Positions 26,903 to 35,638 of a stretch of 64,000 bases of DNA are shown here, piece by piece. Origin of the DNA: Stakelama portus. Lineage in GTDB: Bacteria; Pseudomonadota; Alphaproteobacteria; Sphingomonadales; Sphingomonadaceae. Below the pieces are notes generated by a model, which had not been told where the DNA came from, searched no databases, and was given only the letters and a program-made list of their open reading frames with translations. The stretch's first letter is position 1; every line of letters begins with the position of its first letter. Both the position numbers and the translations under genes were made by a program. The stretch lies in contig NZ_QFZL01000007.1 of assembly GCF_003171655.1 (NCBI RefSeq), positions 1 to 64,000 on the forward strand. Reading direction: 5' to 3'.

Positions 26903-28084
26903 ATGATCGCCAGTCCCGCTCCCTTGTCGCGCCCCGATGCGCCCGCCGCGCCGGACGATCTGGCGCTCTATATCCACTGGCCGTTCTGCGTTTCCAAATG
27001 CCCCTATTGCGATTTCAACAGCCATGTCCGCGAAGGCGTGGATCAGGCGCGCTGGCGCACCGCGCTGCTCGCCGATCTGGCGCATGAGGCCGCGCTGCTG
27101 CCCGGACGGCGGCTCGGCTCGATCTTCTTCGGCGGCGGCACGCCCTCGCTGATGCCGCCCGAAACGGTGGCGGCGCTGATCGACGCCGCAGCCGATCACT
27201 GGGCGTTCGCCGACGGCATCGAAATCACGCTCGAAGCCAATCCTTCCTCGGTCGAAGCCGCCCGGTTCGCCGATATCGCGGCGGCGGGCGTCAATCGCGT
27301 CTCGCTGGGGCTTCAGGCACTCGACAATGACGCGCTCGGCTTTCTGGGCCGCGCGCATGACGTGGCCGAAGGGCTCGCCGCGCTCGAAACCGCGCAATCC
27401 GCCTTCGCGCGGGTCAGCTTCGATCTGATCTATGCCCGCCCCGGCCAGTCGCCCGAGGCATGGCAGGCCGAACTCGCCCACGCGCTCGCCTTCGGCACCG
27501 AACATCTCTCGCTCTATCAGCTGACGATCGAACCCGGCACGCGCTTCGCCACGCTCGCGGCACGCGGCGACCTTGCGATTCCCGATGCCGACGCAGCCGC
27601 CGATCTGTTCGAAGCGACGCAGGCGATGACCGCCGCCGCCGGCCTTCCCGCCTATGAAATCTCCAACCATGCCCGGCCGGGTGCGGAAAGCCGGCACAAT
27701 CTGACCTATTGGCGCTATGGCGATTATGCCGGCATCGGCCCGGGCGCGCATGGCCGGCGCGGCGGCTGTGCGACATTCCGCCGGAAAAAGCCCGAAAACT
27801 GGCTCGCCGCGCTCGATCGCAACGGGCACGGCATCGAACTCGAAGAACCGCTGCTGCCCGATGACCGCGCAGTCGAGGCATTGCTGATGGGGCTGCGGCT
27901 GCGCGAAGGCATCGATCTTGCCCGGATCGCGACGCTCGCCGGGGGCAAACCGCCGATCGACGGCGCTGCGCTCGAACGGCTTGTGGCGCAGGGATTGCTC
28001 CGCCGCACCGGCACGCAAATCGCCGCCACCGCGCAAGGCATGCCGGTGCTCGAAGCGATCCTGCGGACGTTGGTATCGGCCTGA
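26903..28084 (+). CDS. hemW: Heme chaperone HemW (radical SAM)
   Basis: About 393 residues from the ATG at 26903; the frame is open further upstream, over the divergent PAP2 gene, but the conserved start region LALYIHWPFC begins shortly after this ATG. The radical SAM cluster motif is CVSKCPYC (C-x3-C-x2-C). Downstream FFGGGTPSL, the conserved NPSSVE, and LGLQALDNDALGFLGRAHD fit HemW rather than the oxygen-independent coproporphyrinogen oxidase HemN. HemW delivers heme to respiratory enzymes. Confidence 0.92.
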   Translation: MIASPAPLSRPDAPAAPDDLALYIHWPFCVSKCPYCDFNSHVREGVDQARWRTALLADLAHEAALLPGRRLGSIFFGGGTPSLMPPETVAALIDAAADHWAFADGIEITLEANPSSVEAARFADIAAAGVNRVSLGLQALDNDALGFLGRAHDVAEGLAALETAQSAFARVSFDLIYARPGQSPEAWQAELAHALAFGTEHLSLYQLTIEPGTRFATLAARGDLAIPDADAAADLFEATQAMTAAAGLPAYEISNHARPGAESRHNLTYWRYGDYAGIGPGAHGRRGGCATFRRKKPENWLAALDRNGHGIELEEPLLPDDRAVEALLMGLRLREGIDLARIATLAGGKPPIDGAALERLVAQGLLRRTGTQIAATAQGMPVLEAILRTLVSA

Positions 28085-28264
28085 CCGCCCCGCCGGTTGC
28101 GGGACCGCAAAATCCGCTGTCCTACAGAAAGCGTTCCCGATAGGTTCCGTTACACTGCCCGGCTTCGCGCAGGCGCATATGCGGGCGCGCGCACGCGCCG
28201 CATGTCGCGAACCGGTGCGAACTTTGAACGGATTTTCGTGGGTTTTGAGATTTCAGCAACCGCG

Positions 28265-28289
28265 CCGGAGCGGCAAGAAACCGCTCCGG
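28265..28289. terminator. Hairpin downstream of the lpoA-like gene
   Basis: A perfect 9-base stem CCGGAGCGG/CCGCTCCGG with a 7-base loop lies 12 bases after the stop codon of the minus-strand lipoprotein gene. There is no T tract, so it may be a 3'-end stability or Rho-related structure rather than a strong intrinsic terminator. Confidence 0.4.
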
Positions 28290-28300
28290 CAGCGATCGAA

Positions 28301-29500
28301 TCAGAAACCGCGCGGCGCGGACGAGACCGTCACGGTCGATCCGCCGCGAATCTCCTGCACTTCCAGCGCGCGTTCGGCGACGCCGTCGCGGCCGAAACGG
28401 AATGCGCCGTCAAGGCCCGCAAACCCGTCGCTCGCCAGCAGGCGGCTTTCGGGAAAGGGATCGCCCACGCGCCATTCGCGGGCGATTCGCACGGTCAGCA
28501 ACACCGCGTCATATCCCAAGGTCGACAGGCGATAGGGCGACGCCCCGAACCGCGAACGATATTTCGTGGCATATTGCCGGTAATAAGTGTTCGAAACGCT
28601 GGCGAACAGCGCGCCTTCCAGCGCCGTCTTCGCTCCGATGTTCGAATCCGAATTCCACAATTCGGTGCCCAGCACGCGGGCACTCGCACCGCCATCGGTA
28701 CGGCGCAACATCGGCACTGCCGCGCCCGCCGTATCGCCGCTGCCCGCGATCAGCACCGCCTGGAACGGATTGCTGCCCAGCCGCGACACCGCGCTCGCCA
28801 GCGATCCCGAACGACCGTCATAGGTTTCCATCGCGACCACCTGGCCCCCGGCATCTTCCACGGCGCGCAGGAACGCCGTGGAGGAACGTTCGCCATACAG
28901 GCCGCCGGGAATCAGCCCGGCAAATTCGGTAATGCCGCTCGACCGCGCATAATCGACCACGCGCTCGATCGACTGGGACGGGATATAGCCCAGAATATAG
29001 GTGCCGTTGCCCGCGACGCTGACATCGTTCGAAAAGCTGAGCAAAGGCACGCGCGCGCGCCGCGCGATCGGCGCCACTTCGCGGACATCATCGGCCAGCA
29101 GCGGGCCGAGGATCAGGCCATTGCCTTCCTCGATCGCACGCGCTGCGGCGGCCGCTGCGCCGGTGGCGGTATCATAGGTGGTGATGCGGATATTGTCGGC
29201 ATTGGTGTCGAGCAGCGCCAGCTGAGTCGCATTGGCAAGCGAGCGCCCGACCCCGGCATTGGTGCCCGACATCGGGACCAGCAATGCGACGCGGTGGCGC
29301 GCTTCATCCTGCGGCAGGCCGGGATTGATCGGCTGTTCGGTCGGTTGCTGCTCGACCGGCTGCTGCACCGGCGGGCGCTCGGGCTGAGGAATGATTCGCG
29401 GACCAGAAGTACAGGCCGCGACCATGGTCATCAGGCCGATGGCCGCCCAGCGGAGAATTCCCCGCCGCGCTTGTTGCGAATTATGCACTGCCTCTGCCAT
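28301..29500 (-). CDS. Penicillin-binding protein activator (LpoA-like lipoprotein)
   Basis: About 399 residues from the ATG at 29498-29500, preceded by GGGGAGAG. The N-terminus is a lipoprotein signal with lipobox VAAC (C30). After a Pro/Gln-rich linker (about 38-62) comes a periplasmic binding-protein fold beginning RVALLVPMSG and containing GLILGPLL, which is typical of LpoA/LppC proteins. LpoA activates the glycosyltransferase/transpeptidase PBP1A in E. coli; in alphaproteobacteria the N-terminal TPR domain is absent, as here. It is divergent from rsmI with only 11 bases between start codons. Confidence 0.85.
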   Translation of the reverse strand: MAEAVHNSQQARRGILRWAAIGLMTMVAACTSGPRIIPQPERPPVQQPVEQQPTEQPINPGLPQDEARHRVALLVPMSGTNAGVGRSLANATQLALLDTNADNIRITTYDTATGAAAAAARAIEEGNGLILGPLLADDVREVAPIARRARVPLLSFSNDVSVAGNGTYILGYIPSQSIERVVDYARSSGITEFAGLIPGGLYGERSSTAFLRAVEDAGGQVVAMETYDGRSGSLASAVSRLGSNPFQAVLIAGSGDTAGAAVPMLRRTDGGASARVLGTELWNSDSNIGAKTALEGALFASVSNTYYRQYATKYRSRFGASPYRLSTLGYDAVLLTVRIAREWRVGDPFPESRLLASDGFAGLDGAFRFGRDGVAERALEVQEIRGGSTVTVSSAPRGF

Positions 29501-29511
29501 GTCTCTCCCCA

Positions 29512-30348
29512 ATGTCACACACCCTGTCGCCCGGCCTCTATATCGTCGCCACGCCAATCGGCAATCTCGGCGATCTTTCGCCGCGTGCATCCGAAATACT
29601 CAAGAACGCCGATATTGTCGCGGTTGAGGATAGTCGTGTTACCGCACGGTTGCTGCAACATATCGGTACGAAACGGCCGATGACGCCGTATCACGATCAT
29701 AATGCGGAATCGGTTCGCCCCGGGCTGATTGCCCGTATGGCAAGCGAGGCAGTGGCGCTGGTTTCGGATGCGGGCACGCCGCTGATCTCCGATCCGGGGT
29801 ATAAACTGGTGCGCGATGCGCGCGCGGCGGGCCATGCGGTGGTGACGATTCCCGGCCCCTGCGCTGCCGTCGCGGCGCTGACGCTGGCGGGACTTCCCAC
29901 CGATCGGTTCTTCTTTTTGGGCTTCCTGCCGCCCAAGCAACAGGCGCGCGCCGAGGCCATTGCCGAAATCGCCGCGATTCGCGCGACGCTGATTCTCTAC
30001 GAATCGGGACCCCGCCTCTCCGCCTGCCTGTCGGCGCTGGCCGAAGGGCTGGGCGACCGCGAAGCGGCGGTCGCGCGTGAGATCAGCAAGAAATTCGAAG
30101 AATGCGTGACCGGCAGCCTGTCGCAACTGGCCGAACGCTATGCCGATGCCCCGCCCCGGGGCGAGATCGTGGTCATCGTCGGCCCGCCCGGCGAAGCGCC
30201 ACCGGCAACCGAAGCGGACGCAGACACCGCGCTTGCCGAAGCGCTCACGCGCCTGCCGGTATCGAAAGCCGCCGGCGAAGTGGCAAAGAAGCTGGGGCTC
30301 GACCGCAAGGCGCTCTACGCCCGCGCCATGGAGCTGAAAGGCCAGTGA
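29512..30348 (+). CDS. rsmI: 16S rRNA (cytidine1402-2'-O)-methyltransferase RsmI
   Basis: The 278-residue protein begins MSHTLSPGLYIVATPIGNLGDL, the RsmI signature, and includes VSDAGTPLISDPGYKLV (about 84-100), GPCAAVAALTLAGLPTDRF, and ESGPRLSACL. RsmI 2'-O-methylates C1402 of 16S rRNA with SAM. The order lpoA-like, rsmI, yraN resembles E. coli yraM/yraL/yraN, with the lipoprotein inverted. No clear ribosome site precedes the ATG, and the promoter must lie inside the divergent lipoprotein gene. Confidence 0.95.
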   Translation: MSHTLSPGLYIVATPIGNLGDLSPRASEILKNADIVAVEDSRVTARLLQHIGTKRPMTPYHDHNAESVRPGLIARMASEAVALVSDAGTPLISDPGYKLVRDARAAGHAVVTIPGPCAAVAALTLAGLPTDRFFFLGFLPPKQQARAEAIAEIAAIRATLILYESGPRLSACLSALAEGLGDREAAVAREISKKFEECVTGSLSQLAERYADAPPRGEIVVIVGPPGEAPPATEADADTALAEALTRLPVSKAAGEVAKKLGLDRKALYARAMELKGQ

Positions 30349-30388
30349 TCACGCCCCCGCCCCGTCGCCCCTGCGCAGGCAGGGGGCC

Positions 30389-30880
30389 ATGTCTGCACGG
30401 TTTGCCGGAACAGCGGATACGGGCAACCCGGCTCCTGTGTCGGACGATCCGGACCGACACGACACAGATCGCCCCCTGCCCGCGCCGGCGCGACGCGTGA
30501 AACCCCGCCCCGCCAGACCCCGCCCCGCCGCATCGCGCCAGGCCGCCGAACTGCGCGGCCGCGACGGCGAACGGCGCGCGGCATGGTATCTCTGGCTCAA
30601 GGGCTGGCGCATTCTCGACCGCCGCGTCCGCACCCCATCGGGCGAAGTCGATCTGGTCGCACGCAAGGGCAGGCTGATCGCTTTTGTCGAGGTAAAGACC
30701 CGCCAAAGCGCCGCCGAACTCGACCATGCGATCGACGAACGCCGCCTCGCCCGCGTCGCAGCCGCCGCCGAAATCCTGATGCCGCTTTATGCCGGGCCGC
30801 AGGACGATATTCGCATCGACGTCATCCTCGTCGCCCCACGCACCCTGCCGCGCCACATCGAAAATGCGTGGATTGGGTGA
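30389..30880 (+). CDS. yraN: UPF0102/YraN-family protein
   Basis: A 163-residue protein whose C-terminal 115 residues match YraN: ELRGRDGERRAAWYLWLKGWRILDRRVR, then GEVDLVARKGRLIAFVEVKTR, an endonuclease-like fold with D and E-V-K positions typical of the PD-(D/E)XK core. The N-terminal 50 residues are Pro/Arg-rich and poorly conserved, so a later start (for example GTG at about 30498) is possible. It lies 40 bases after rsmI in the same direction. Cellular function of YraN is unclear. Confidence 0.88.
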   Translation: MSARFAGTADTGNPAPVSDDPDRHDTDRPLPAPARRVKPRPARPRPAASRQAAELRGRDGERRAAWYLWLKGWRILDRRVRTPSGEVDLVARKGRLIAFVEVKTRQSAAELDHAIDERRLARVAAAAEILMPLYAGPQDDIRIDVILVAPRTLPRHIENAWIG

Positions 30881-30904
30881 ATTTGGTTCACGCACTCCCC
30901 ACTT

Positions 30905-31000
30905 CCGTTAGGGCTGAGCTTGTCGAAGCCCGGTTCTGCCTTAAATCGGCGGTCGCGAAAGAAAGTACCGCGCTTCGACAAGCTCAGCGCGAACGGAGGT
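30905..31000. repeat. REP-like inverted repeat ending in the gshB ribosome site
   Basis: Arms CTGAGCTTGTCGAAGC (30914-30929) and GCTTCGACAAGCTCAG (30972-30987) are a perfect 16-base inverted pair, extended imperfectly outward by CCGTT and AACGG. The same repeat family occurs at 49529-49612. The right end reads AACGGAGGT, so the outer edge of the repeat forms the Shine-Dalgarno sequence of gshB. Confidence 0.85.
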
Positions 31001-31010
31001 TTTAAGGCTC

Positions 31011-31976
31011 GTGTCATTTCCCCTCACCGTCGCCGTTCAGATGGACCCGCTCGAATCGATCAACATCGCCGGCGATTCGAGCTTTGCGCTGATGCTTTCG
31101 GCGCAGCAGCGCGGGCATCGCGTGTTTCACTATGCGCCCGAAGCGCTCAACTATCGCGACGGCCGGGTGTGGACCCGCGCGCATCCGGTGACGGTGCGGC
31201 GCGAACCGGGAAATCATTTCGATTTCGGCGATCCGGTGAAGCTCGACCTCGGGGACGAAGCCGATGTCGTACTGATGCGACAGGACCCGCCGTTCGACCT
31301 GGGCTATATCACCGCCACCCACCTGCTTGAGCGGATCGCCGACAAGACGCTGGTCGTCAACGACGCCGCTTCGGTCCGCAATGCGCCCGAAAAAGTGTTC
31401 GTGCTCGATTATGCGCGCTTCATGCCGCCGACGCTGATCACCCGCAGCCTCGAGGAAGCGAAGCTGTTCCTCGCCGAACATGGCTCGATCGTGGTCAAGC
31501 CGCTCCACGGCAATGGCGGCAAGGCGATCTTCAAGATCGACAGCGACGGCGCCAATCTTTCCTCGCTGATCGAAGTGTTCAACACCGCCTATCGCGAACC
31601 GCATATGGTGCAGGCGTTCCTGCCCGGCGTCGCCAAGGGCGACAAGCGCATCGTGCTGGTCGATGGCGAGATTGCCGGCGCGATCAACCGCATTCCCGGC
31701 GAAGGCGAAATCCGGTCGAACCTTGCCGTCGGCGGCTCGGCGGTGAAGACCGACCTGACCGCCCGCGAAATCGAGATTTGCGAAGCGCTCGGGCCGGAAC
31801 TGCGCAAGCGCGGGCTGATCTTCGTCGGGATCGACGTGATCGGCGGCGAATGGCTGACCGAAATCAACGTCACGTCGCCGACCGGCATCGTCGCGATCGA
31901 CAGGTTCAACGGCACCGACACCGCCGGCATGATCTGGGACGCAATCGAACGCCGGGTTGCGGAGCGCCAGGGCTAA
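31011..31976 (+). CDS. gshB: Glutathione synthetase
   Basis: At 321 residues, starting with GTG at 31011 behind GGAGGT (10-base spacing). Features of the ATP-grasp enzyme include VAVQMDPLESINIAGDSSF at the start, LMRQDPPFDLGYI (about 86-98), VVKPLHGNGGKAIF (ATP-grasp loop, about 160-173), MVQAFLPG and EINVTSPTGI (metal-binding, about 286-295). It joins gamma-glutamylcysteine and glycine. Its ribosome-binding site coincides with the end of a palindromic repeat. The position after yraN is common in alphaproteobacteria. Confidence 0.96.
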   Translation: MSFPLTVAVQMDPLESINIAGDSSFALMLSAQQRGHRVFHYAPEALNYRDGRVWTRAHPVTVRREPGNHFDFGDPVKLDLGDEADVVLMRQDPPFDLGYITATHLLERIADKTLVVNDAASVRNAPEKVFVLDYARFMPPTLITRSLEEAKLFLAEHGSIVVKPLHGNGGKAIFKIDSDGANLSSLIEVFNTAYREPHMVQAFLPGVAKGDKRIVLVDGEIAGAINRIPGEGEIRSNLAVGGSAVKTDLTAREIEICEALGPELRKRGLIFVGIDVIGGEWLTEINVTSPTGIVAIDRFNGTDTAGMIWDAIERRVAERQG

Positions 31977-31989
31977 GGCCTCCTGCGCT

Positions 31990-32067
31990 CCGTTCGTCCC
32001 GAGCGCAGTCGAGGGACGTGCGACAAGCGAAGCGCTAGCGTGTCTCGACTTCGCGCGACACGAACGG
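31990..32067. repeat. REP-like inverted repeat between gshB and xerC
   Basis: Two 29-base arms at 31990-32018 and 32039-32067 are inverted copies with six mismatches, each starting CCGTTCGT outward and containing an AGTCGAG core. The element sits between convergent gshB and xerC and could form a long hairpin acting at both 3' ends. It belongs to a class of dispersed palindromes common in sphingomonad genomes (recalled). Confidence 0.75.
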
Positions 32068-32080
32068 CCGCTGGATTCGA

Positions 32081-32977
32081 TCAAGCCCGCGGATGGGCGT
32101 TGCGATAGACATCGAGCAGATGCGCCGCATCGACCTGCGTATAAATCTGGGTCGAGCTGAGGCTGGCATGTCCCAGCAATTCCTGCAGCGCACGCAAATC
32201 CGCGCCGCGGCCCAGCAGATGCGTCGCGAAACTGTGCCGCAGCGCATGCGGCGTCGTGCGTTCGGAAAGGCCCAGATGCACTCGCGCCTTGCGCACCGCC
32301 TTGCGGATCGCGCCGGGCGGCAACGGCCCGCCCTTGGCGCCGCGAAACAGCGGCGCATCCTTCGATACGCCCCATGGGGTTTGCGCGGCATAGGCCTCGA
32401 CCGCCTCACGCACCTGCGGCAGCAGCGGCACGATCCGCGTCTTGCCGCGCTTGCCGGTGACGCGCAGCGTCTCGCCAAGCGGCAGTACCGCGCCGGTCAG
32501 CCCCACTGCCTCGCCGATCCGCAACCCGGCGCCATAGAGCAGCAGCAACACCGCCCAATCGCGCGCCGCGATCCACGGTTCTGCGGCATCCTCGCTCACT
32601 TCCTCGGCCAGCGCGACGGCTTCCTGCGGCGACACCGGGCGCGGCACGCCCTTTTTGACGCGCGGCCCGCGAAGCCGGGGAAGATCGACCTCGCTGCCGC
32701 CGGCAAACTTCAGGAAACCGCGCACCGCCGACAATTCGCGCGCTGCCGACACATTGGTCAGCCCATCGCCGCGCCGCGCCGCAAGATAGGCGCGCAGATC
32801 CGACGCCGTGATCCTGGCCAGCGTTTCCCGCGTCACCGCCCCGCCCCAATGGATGCGCAAAAACGCAACCAACCGTTCGGCCGTCGCCTGATACGCCCGC
32901 ACCGTATGCGCCGAACGCCGCCGGTCGCGAGCAAGATGCTGCGCATAGGCAAGCGGCAGGGGCGGTGCATCGGCCAT
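32081..32977 (-). CDS. xerC: Tyrosine recombinase XerC
   Basis: About 298 residues from ATG 32975-32977; the open frame upstream of this is not conserved. Catalytic residues are visible: the first arginine in GAGLRIGEAVGL, HALRHSFATHLLGRG (H-x-x-R), GHASLSSTQIYTQV (His and Tyr). The N-terminal SAM-like domain begins around PLAYAQHLARDRRRSAHTVRAY. XerC with XerD resolves chromosome dimers at dif. It is flanked by housekeeping genes, so it is not an island integrase. A ...HALRH core and normal length support function. Confidence 0.92.
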   Translation of the reverse strand: MADAPPLPLAYAQHLARDRRRSAHTVRAYQATAERLVAFLRIHWGGAVTRETLARITASDLRAYLAARRGDGLTNVSAARELSAVRGFLKFAGGSEVDLPRLRGPRVKKGVPRPVSPQEAVALAEEVSEDAAEPWIAARDWAVLLLLYGAGLRIGEAVGLTGAVLPLGETLRVTGKRGKTRIVPLLPQVREAVEAYAAQTPWGVSKDAPLFRGAKGGPLPPGAIRKAVRKARVHLGLSERTTPHALRHSFATHLLGRGADLRALQELLGHASLSSTQIYTQVDAAHLLDVYRNAHPRA

Positions 32978-33049
32978 TGCCCGCACTTCTAGGGCAAAGC
33001 GGGCTTCGACGGAATCCTCTGCCGGAACCGGCGGGCTGTCGGCGGGATT

Positions 33050-33667
33050 ATGTGCAGCATGACCGAGTTCGCGATCGGATTGATGCGCTGGGGTGGCTAT
33101 TGGGGCATCGCCCTGTTGATGTGCCTCGAAAATGTCGTTCCGCCCATCCCGTCCGAAGTGATCATGGGGCTGGGCGGGCTCGCCGTGGCGCGCGGCGATA
33201 TGGCGATGACGCCGCTGGTGATCGCAGGCACATTCGGCACCGTGCTGGGCAATCTCTTCTGGTATGAGGCGGGCCGCCGAATGGGCTATTTGCGGCTGCG
33301 CCCTCTGGTGGATCGCTGGGGGCGCTGGCTGACGTTGCACTGGTCCGATATCGAGCGGCTCAACGTCCATTTCAGCAAGCGTGGCGCGCTCACCGTCTTC
33401 ATTTTCCGCTTCCTGCCCACCTTTCGCACGATGATTTCGCTGCCGGCAGGCATGCTCGAAATGCCGCGCACCAAATTCCTGATCTACACCACGCTGGGCA
33501 GCGCGATCTGGAACGCGTTCCTTGCCGGAGCCGGTTATTTTCTCGGCCGGAATTTCAGCGAGATCGACCGCTATCTCAATCCGATCGGCATCGCCTTCAT
33601 CATCCTGCTGGTCGGCGGCTATGTCTGGCGCGTGATCCGCTGGCAGCCGGAAGCTCGGGACGACTAA
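33050..33667 (+). CDS. DedA-family membrane protein
   Basis: The 205-residue protein has about five hydrophobic segments and DedA/SNARE-associated features: LENVVPPIPSEVIMGLGG (about 24-41) and FRFLPTFRTMISLPAGMLEM (about 117-136), which correspond to the E and F/Y-R-x-x-P-x-x-R signatures. DedA proteins are linked to membrane homeostasis and lipid carrier recycling. Start is ATG 33050; MTEF at 33059 is an alternative. The neighbouring uppP makes a link with undecaprenyl phosphate plausible, though unproven. Confidence 0.9.
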   Translation: MCSMTEFAIGLMRWGGYWGIALLMCLENVVPPIPSEVIMGLGGLAVARGDMAMTPLVIAGTFGTVLGNLFWYEAGRRMGYLRLRPLVDRWGRWLTLHWSDIERLNVHFSKRGALTVFIFRFLPTFRTMISLPAGMLEMPRTKFLIYTTLGSAIWNAFLAGAGYFLGRNFSEIDRYLNPIGIAFIILLVGGYVWRVIRWQPEARDD

Positions 33668-33956
33668 GGCCGCCCGGCCCGACCGTGTCGCCGAGGCAAC
33701 AGAATTGTCCCAGATCGCCGATGTCGATGCGACAAGAGTCATTTTCCGTACTTTCCCTGCGACGGGACGGCTCTATGACGGGTCCGTGCTGGAACGGCGC
33801 GCGGACGATAATTTCCTGATCGAACGGGACGAACCGATGATCGCCGAACGCATCTGCGACGGCGCAATCGGACCGGACGGCGGGAAATGCGTTGCCCGGG
33901 CAAAATGATGCGGCATGTAGCGAAAGCTGCATGCGTAAGAGTGGGAAAATAGCTCC
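33668..33956. other. Intergenic region between dedA and uppP
   Basis: About 290 bases. A 67-codon frame with a TTG start at 33705 is open but has no ribosome site and no family likeness, so it is not called. The segment just before uppP is AT-richer (AGTGGGAAAATAGCTCC) and probably contains its promoter and leader. Confidence 0.4.
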
Positions 33957-34781
33957 ATGAGCCTGTTTGAGGCGATTCTGCTCGGCCTGTTGCAAGGCCT
34001 TACCGAGTTTCTGCCCATCTCCTCGAGCGCGCATCTGCGCATCGCAGGGGAATTGACGGCGGCGGGCGATCCCGGCGCGGCCTTCACTGCGGTCATCCAG
34101 ATCGGGACCGAGGCCGCGGTGCTGATCTATTTCCGCAAGGATATCTGGCGCATCGCCTCGGCCTGGTTGGCGAGCTTCGCGCCCAGGGCGCGCCCGGAGA
34201 AATCCGATGTGCGGATGGGGTGGCTGATCATCCTGGGCACCTTGCCGATCGCCGTGCTGGGCCTGTTGTTCAAGGATCTGATCGAAGCGGATCTGCGCAA
34301 TCTCTACATCACCGCGACCGTGCTGATCGTCTTCGGCCTGCTGCTTGGCGTGGCCGACCGGGTCGGCCGCAAACAGCGCACGCTCGACAAGCTCAGCTGG
34401 GGCCACGGCCTCGCGCTCGGCTTTGCGCAGGCAATGGCGTTGATCCCCGGCGTATCGCGCTCGGGCGGCACGATCACGGCGGGGCTGCTGCTCGGCTATA
34501 CCCGCGAAGCCGCTGCCCGCTATTCGTTCCTGCTGGCAGTGCCGGCGGTTCTCGCTTCGGGCTTTTACGAACTCTATCGCTACTGGCACGAATTCAGCGC
34601 CGATATGGCGATGCCGACGATCGTCGCGGCGGTAACGGCGTTCGTATCCGGCTATGTGGTGATCATCGGCTTTCTGAAGCTGGTTTCGACGCGCAGCTAT
34701 CTGGTGTTCGTGATCTACCGTGTGCTGCTGGGCGGCGCGATCTTCGCGCTGCTGGCAACCGGCACGCTCTCGCCCCTCTGA
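33957..34781 (+). CDS. uppP: Undecaprenyl-diphosphatase UppP (BacA)
   Basis: At 274 residues, with eight or so membrane segments. The two BacA signatures are present: [17 protein letters not shown] (about 10-26, with the E-x-x-P-S-S-S-H core) and [18 protein letters not shown] (about 162-179). UppP recycles the undecaprenyl carrier for peptidoglycan synthesis. A strong bidirectional terminator follows five bases after the stop. Confidence 0.96.
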   Translation: MSLFEAILLGLLQGLTEFLPISSSAHLRIAGELTAAGDPGAAFTAVIQIGTEAAVLIYFRKDIWRIASAWLASFAPRARPEKSDVRMGWLIILGTLPIAVLGLLFKDLIEADLRNLYITATVLIVFGLLLGVADRVGRKQRTLDKLSWGHGLALGFAQAMALIPGVSRSGGTITAGLLLGYTREAAARYSFLLAVPAVLASGFYELYRYWHEFSADMAMPTIVAAVTAFVSGYVVIIGFLKLVSTRSYLVFVIYRVLLGGAIFALLATGTLSPL

Positions 34782-34785
34782 ACGC

Positions 34786-34826
34786 AAAAGGCCCCGCCGC
34801 CGACGAATCGGTGGCGGGGCCTTTTT
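34786..34826. terminator. Bidirectional intrinsic terminator
   Basis: An AAAA stretch, stem GGCCCCGCC, a 14-base loop, stem GGCGGGGCC, then TTTTT form a symmetric terminator between convergent uppP (+) and the transaldolase gene (-). It serves both genes: A-runs on one side become the U-tract of the other transcript. Confidence 0.9.
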
Positions 34827-34846
34827 CGCGTCGGGCCGTCGGCGGT

Positions 34847-35500
34847 TCAGCCGATCGACTGGCCGGTCTTTTCCCAGTCGGCAAGAAACGCCTTGATGCC
34901 GTTGTCGGTCAGCGGATGCTTGACCAGCTGGCGAATCACGGCGGGCGGCGCAGTCATTACATCGGCACCGATCTTCGCCGCTTCCAGGATATGGATCGGG
35001 TGGCGCACGCTGGCGACCAGGATTTCGGTGTCGAAATCATAATTGTCATAGATCAGGCGAATGTCGCTGATCAGTTCCATTCCGTCGAAACCGATATCGT
35101 CGTGCCGGCCGACGAACGGCGAAATGAAGGTCGCCCCCGCCTTGGCTGCGAGCAGCGCCTGATTCGCCGAGAAGCAAAGCGTGACATTCACCATCGTGCC
35201 GTCATCGGTCAGCGCCTTGCACGCCTTGAGCCCGTCGATCGTGAGCGGCACCTTGACCGCGACATTGTCGGCGATCCTCCGCACCACTTCGGCTTCGCGC
35301 ATCATCCCTTCGAAATCGAGCGCAACGACTTCGGCCGAAACCGGGCCGTCGGTGATTTCACAGATTTCCTTGACGACTTCGAGGAAATCGCGCCCCGCCT
35401 TGTGAATCAGCGAGGGGTTGGTGGTCACGCCGTCGACCAGGCCCGAAGCGGCCAGATCGCGGATTTCAGCGGTATCGGCAGTGTCGACAAAGAATTTCAT
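34847..35500 (-). CDS. tal: Transaldolase, fructose-6-phosphate aldolase subfamily
   Basis: 217 residues from [13 protein letters not shown] (ATG 35498-35500). Diagnostic parts are GVTTNPSLI (about 26-34), the Schiff-base lysine in VAVKVPLT (about 82-89), and [19 protein letters not shown] (about 107-125), followed by [11 protein letters not shown]. The short length fits the TalC/FSA-like group of transaldolases in the pentose phosphate pathway. Whether it acts as transaldolase or aldolase is not determined by these motifs. Confidence 0.93.
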   Translation of the reverse strand: MKFFVDTADTAEIRDLAASGLVDGVTTNPSLIHKAGRDFLEVVKEICEITDGPVSAEVVALDFEGMMREAEVVRRIADNVAVKVPLTIDGLKACKALTDDGTMVNVTLCFSANQALLAAKAGATFISPFVGRHDDIGFDGMELISDIRLIYDNYDFDTEILVASVRHPIHILEAAKIGADVMTAPPAVIRQLVKHPLTDNGIKAFLADWEKTGQSIG

Positions 35501-35638
35501 GGCAGGCAATCCCGAATGCGAGTTTGCGCGGACCGTTAGCCGCTTGCGGCCTTCGCGTCACCCCGGCACGGCGTATGTGACACTAATGTTACAAGGTGCT
35601 AGGCGCGGCCGAATCCTTCGGTCGGACAGGCACAGCAA

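Noticed and set aside
32081..32977. XerC as integrase of the island
   Set aside because: The gene is 6 kb from the island end, among housekeeping genes, and has the normal length and motifs of chromosomal XerC.
32978..33742. Upstream extension of the xerC frame
   Set aside because: The extension overlaps the divergent DedA gene and has no family-like sequence; XerC normally begins near MADAPP at 32977.
33705..33908. 67-codon frame between dedA and uppP
   Set aside because: TTG start, no ribosome site, no recognisable family or conserved neighbour relation.
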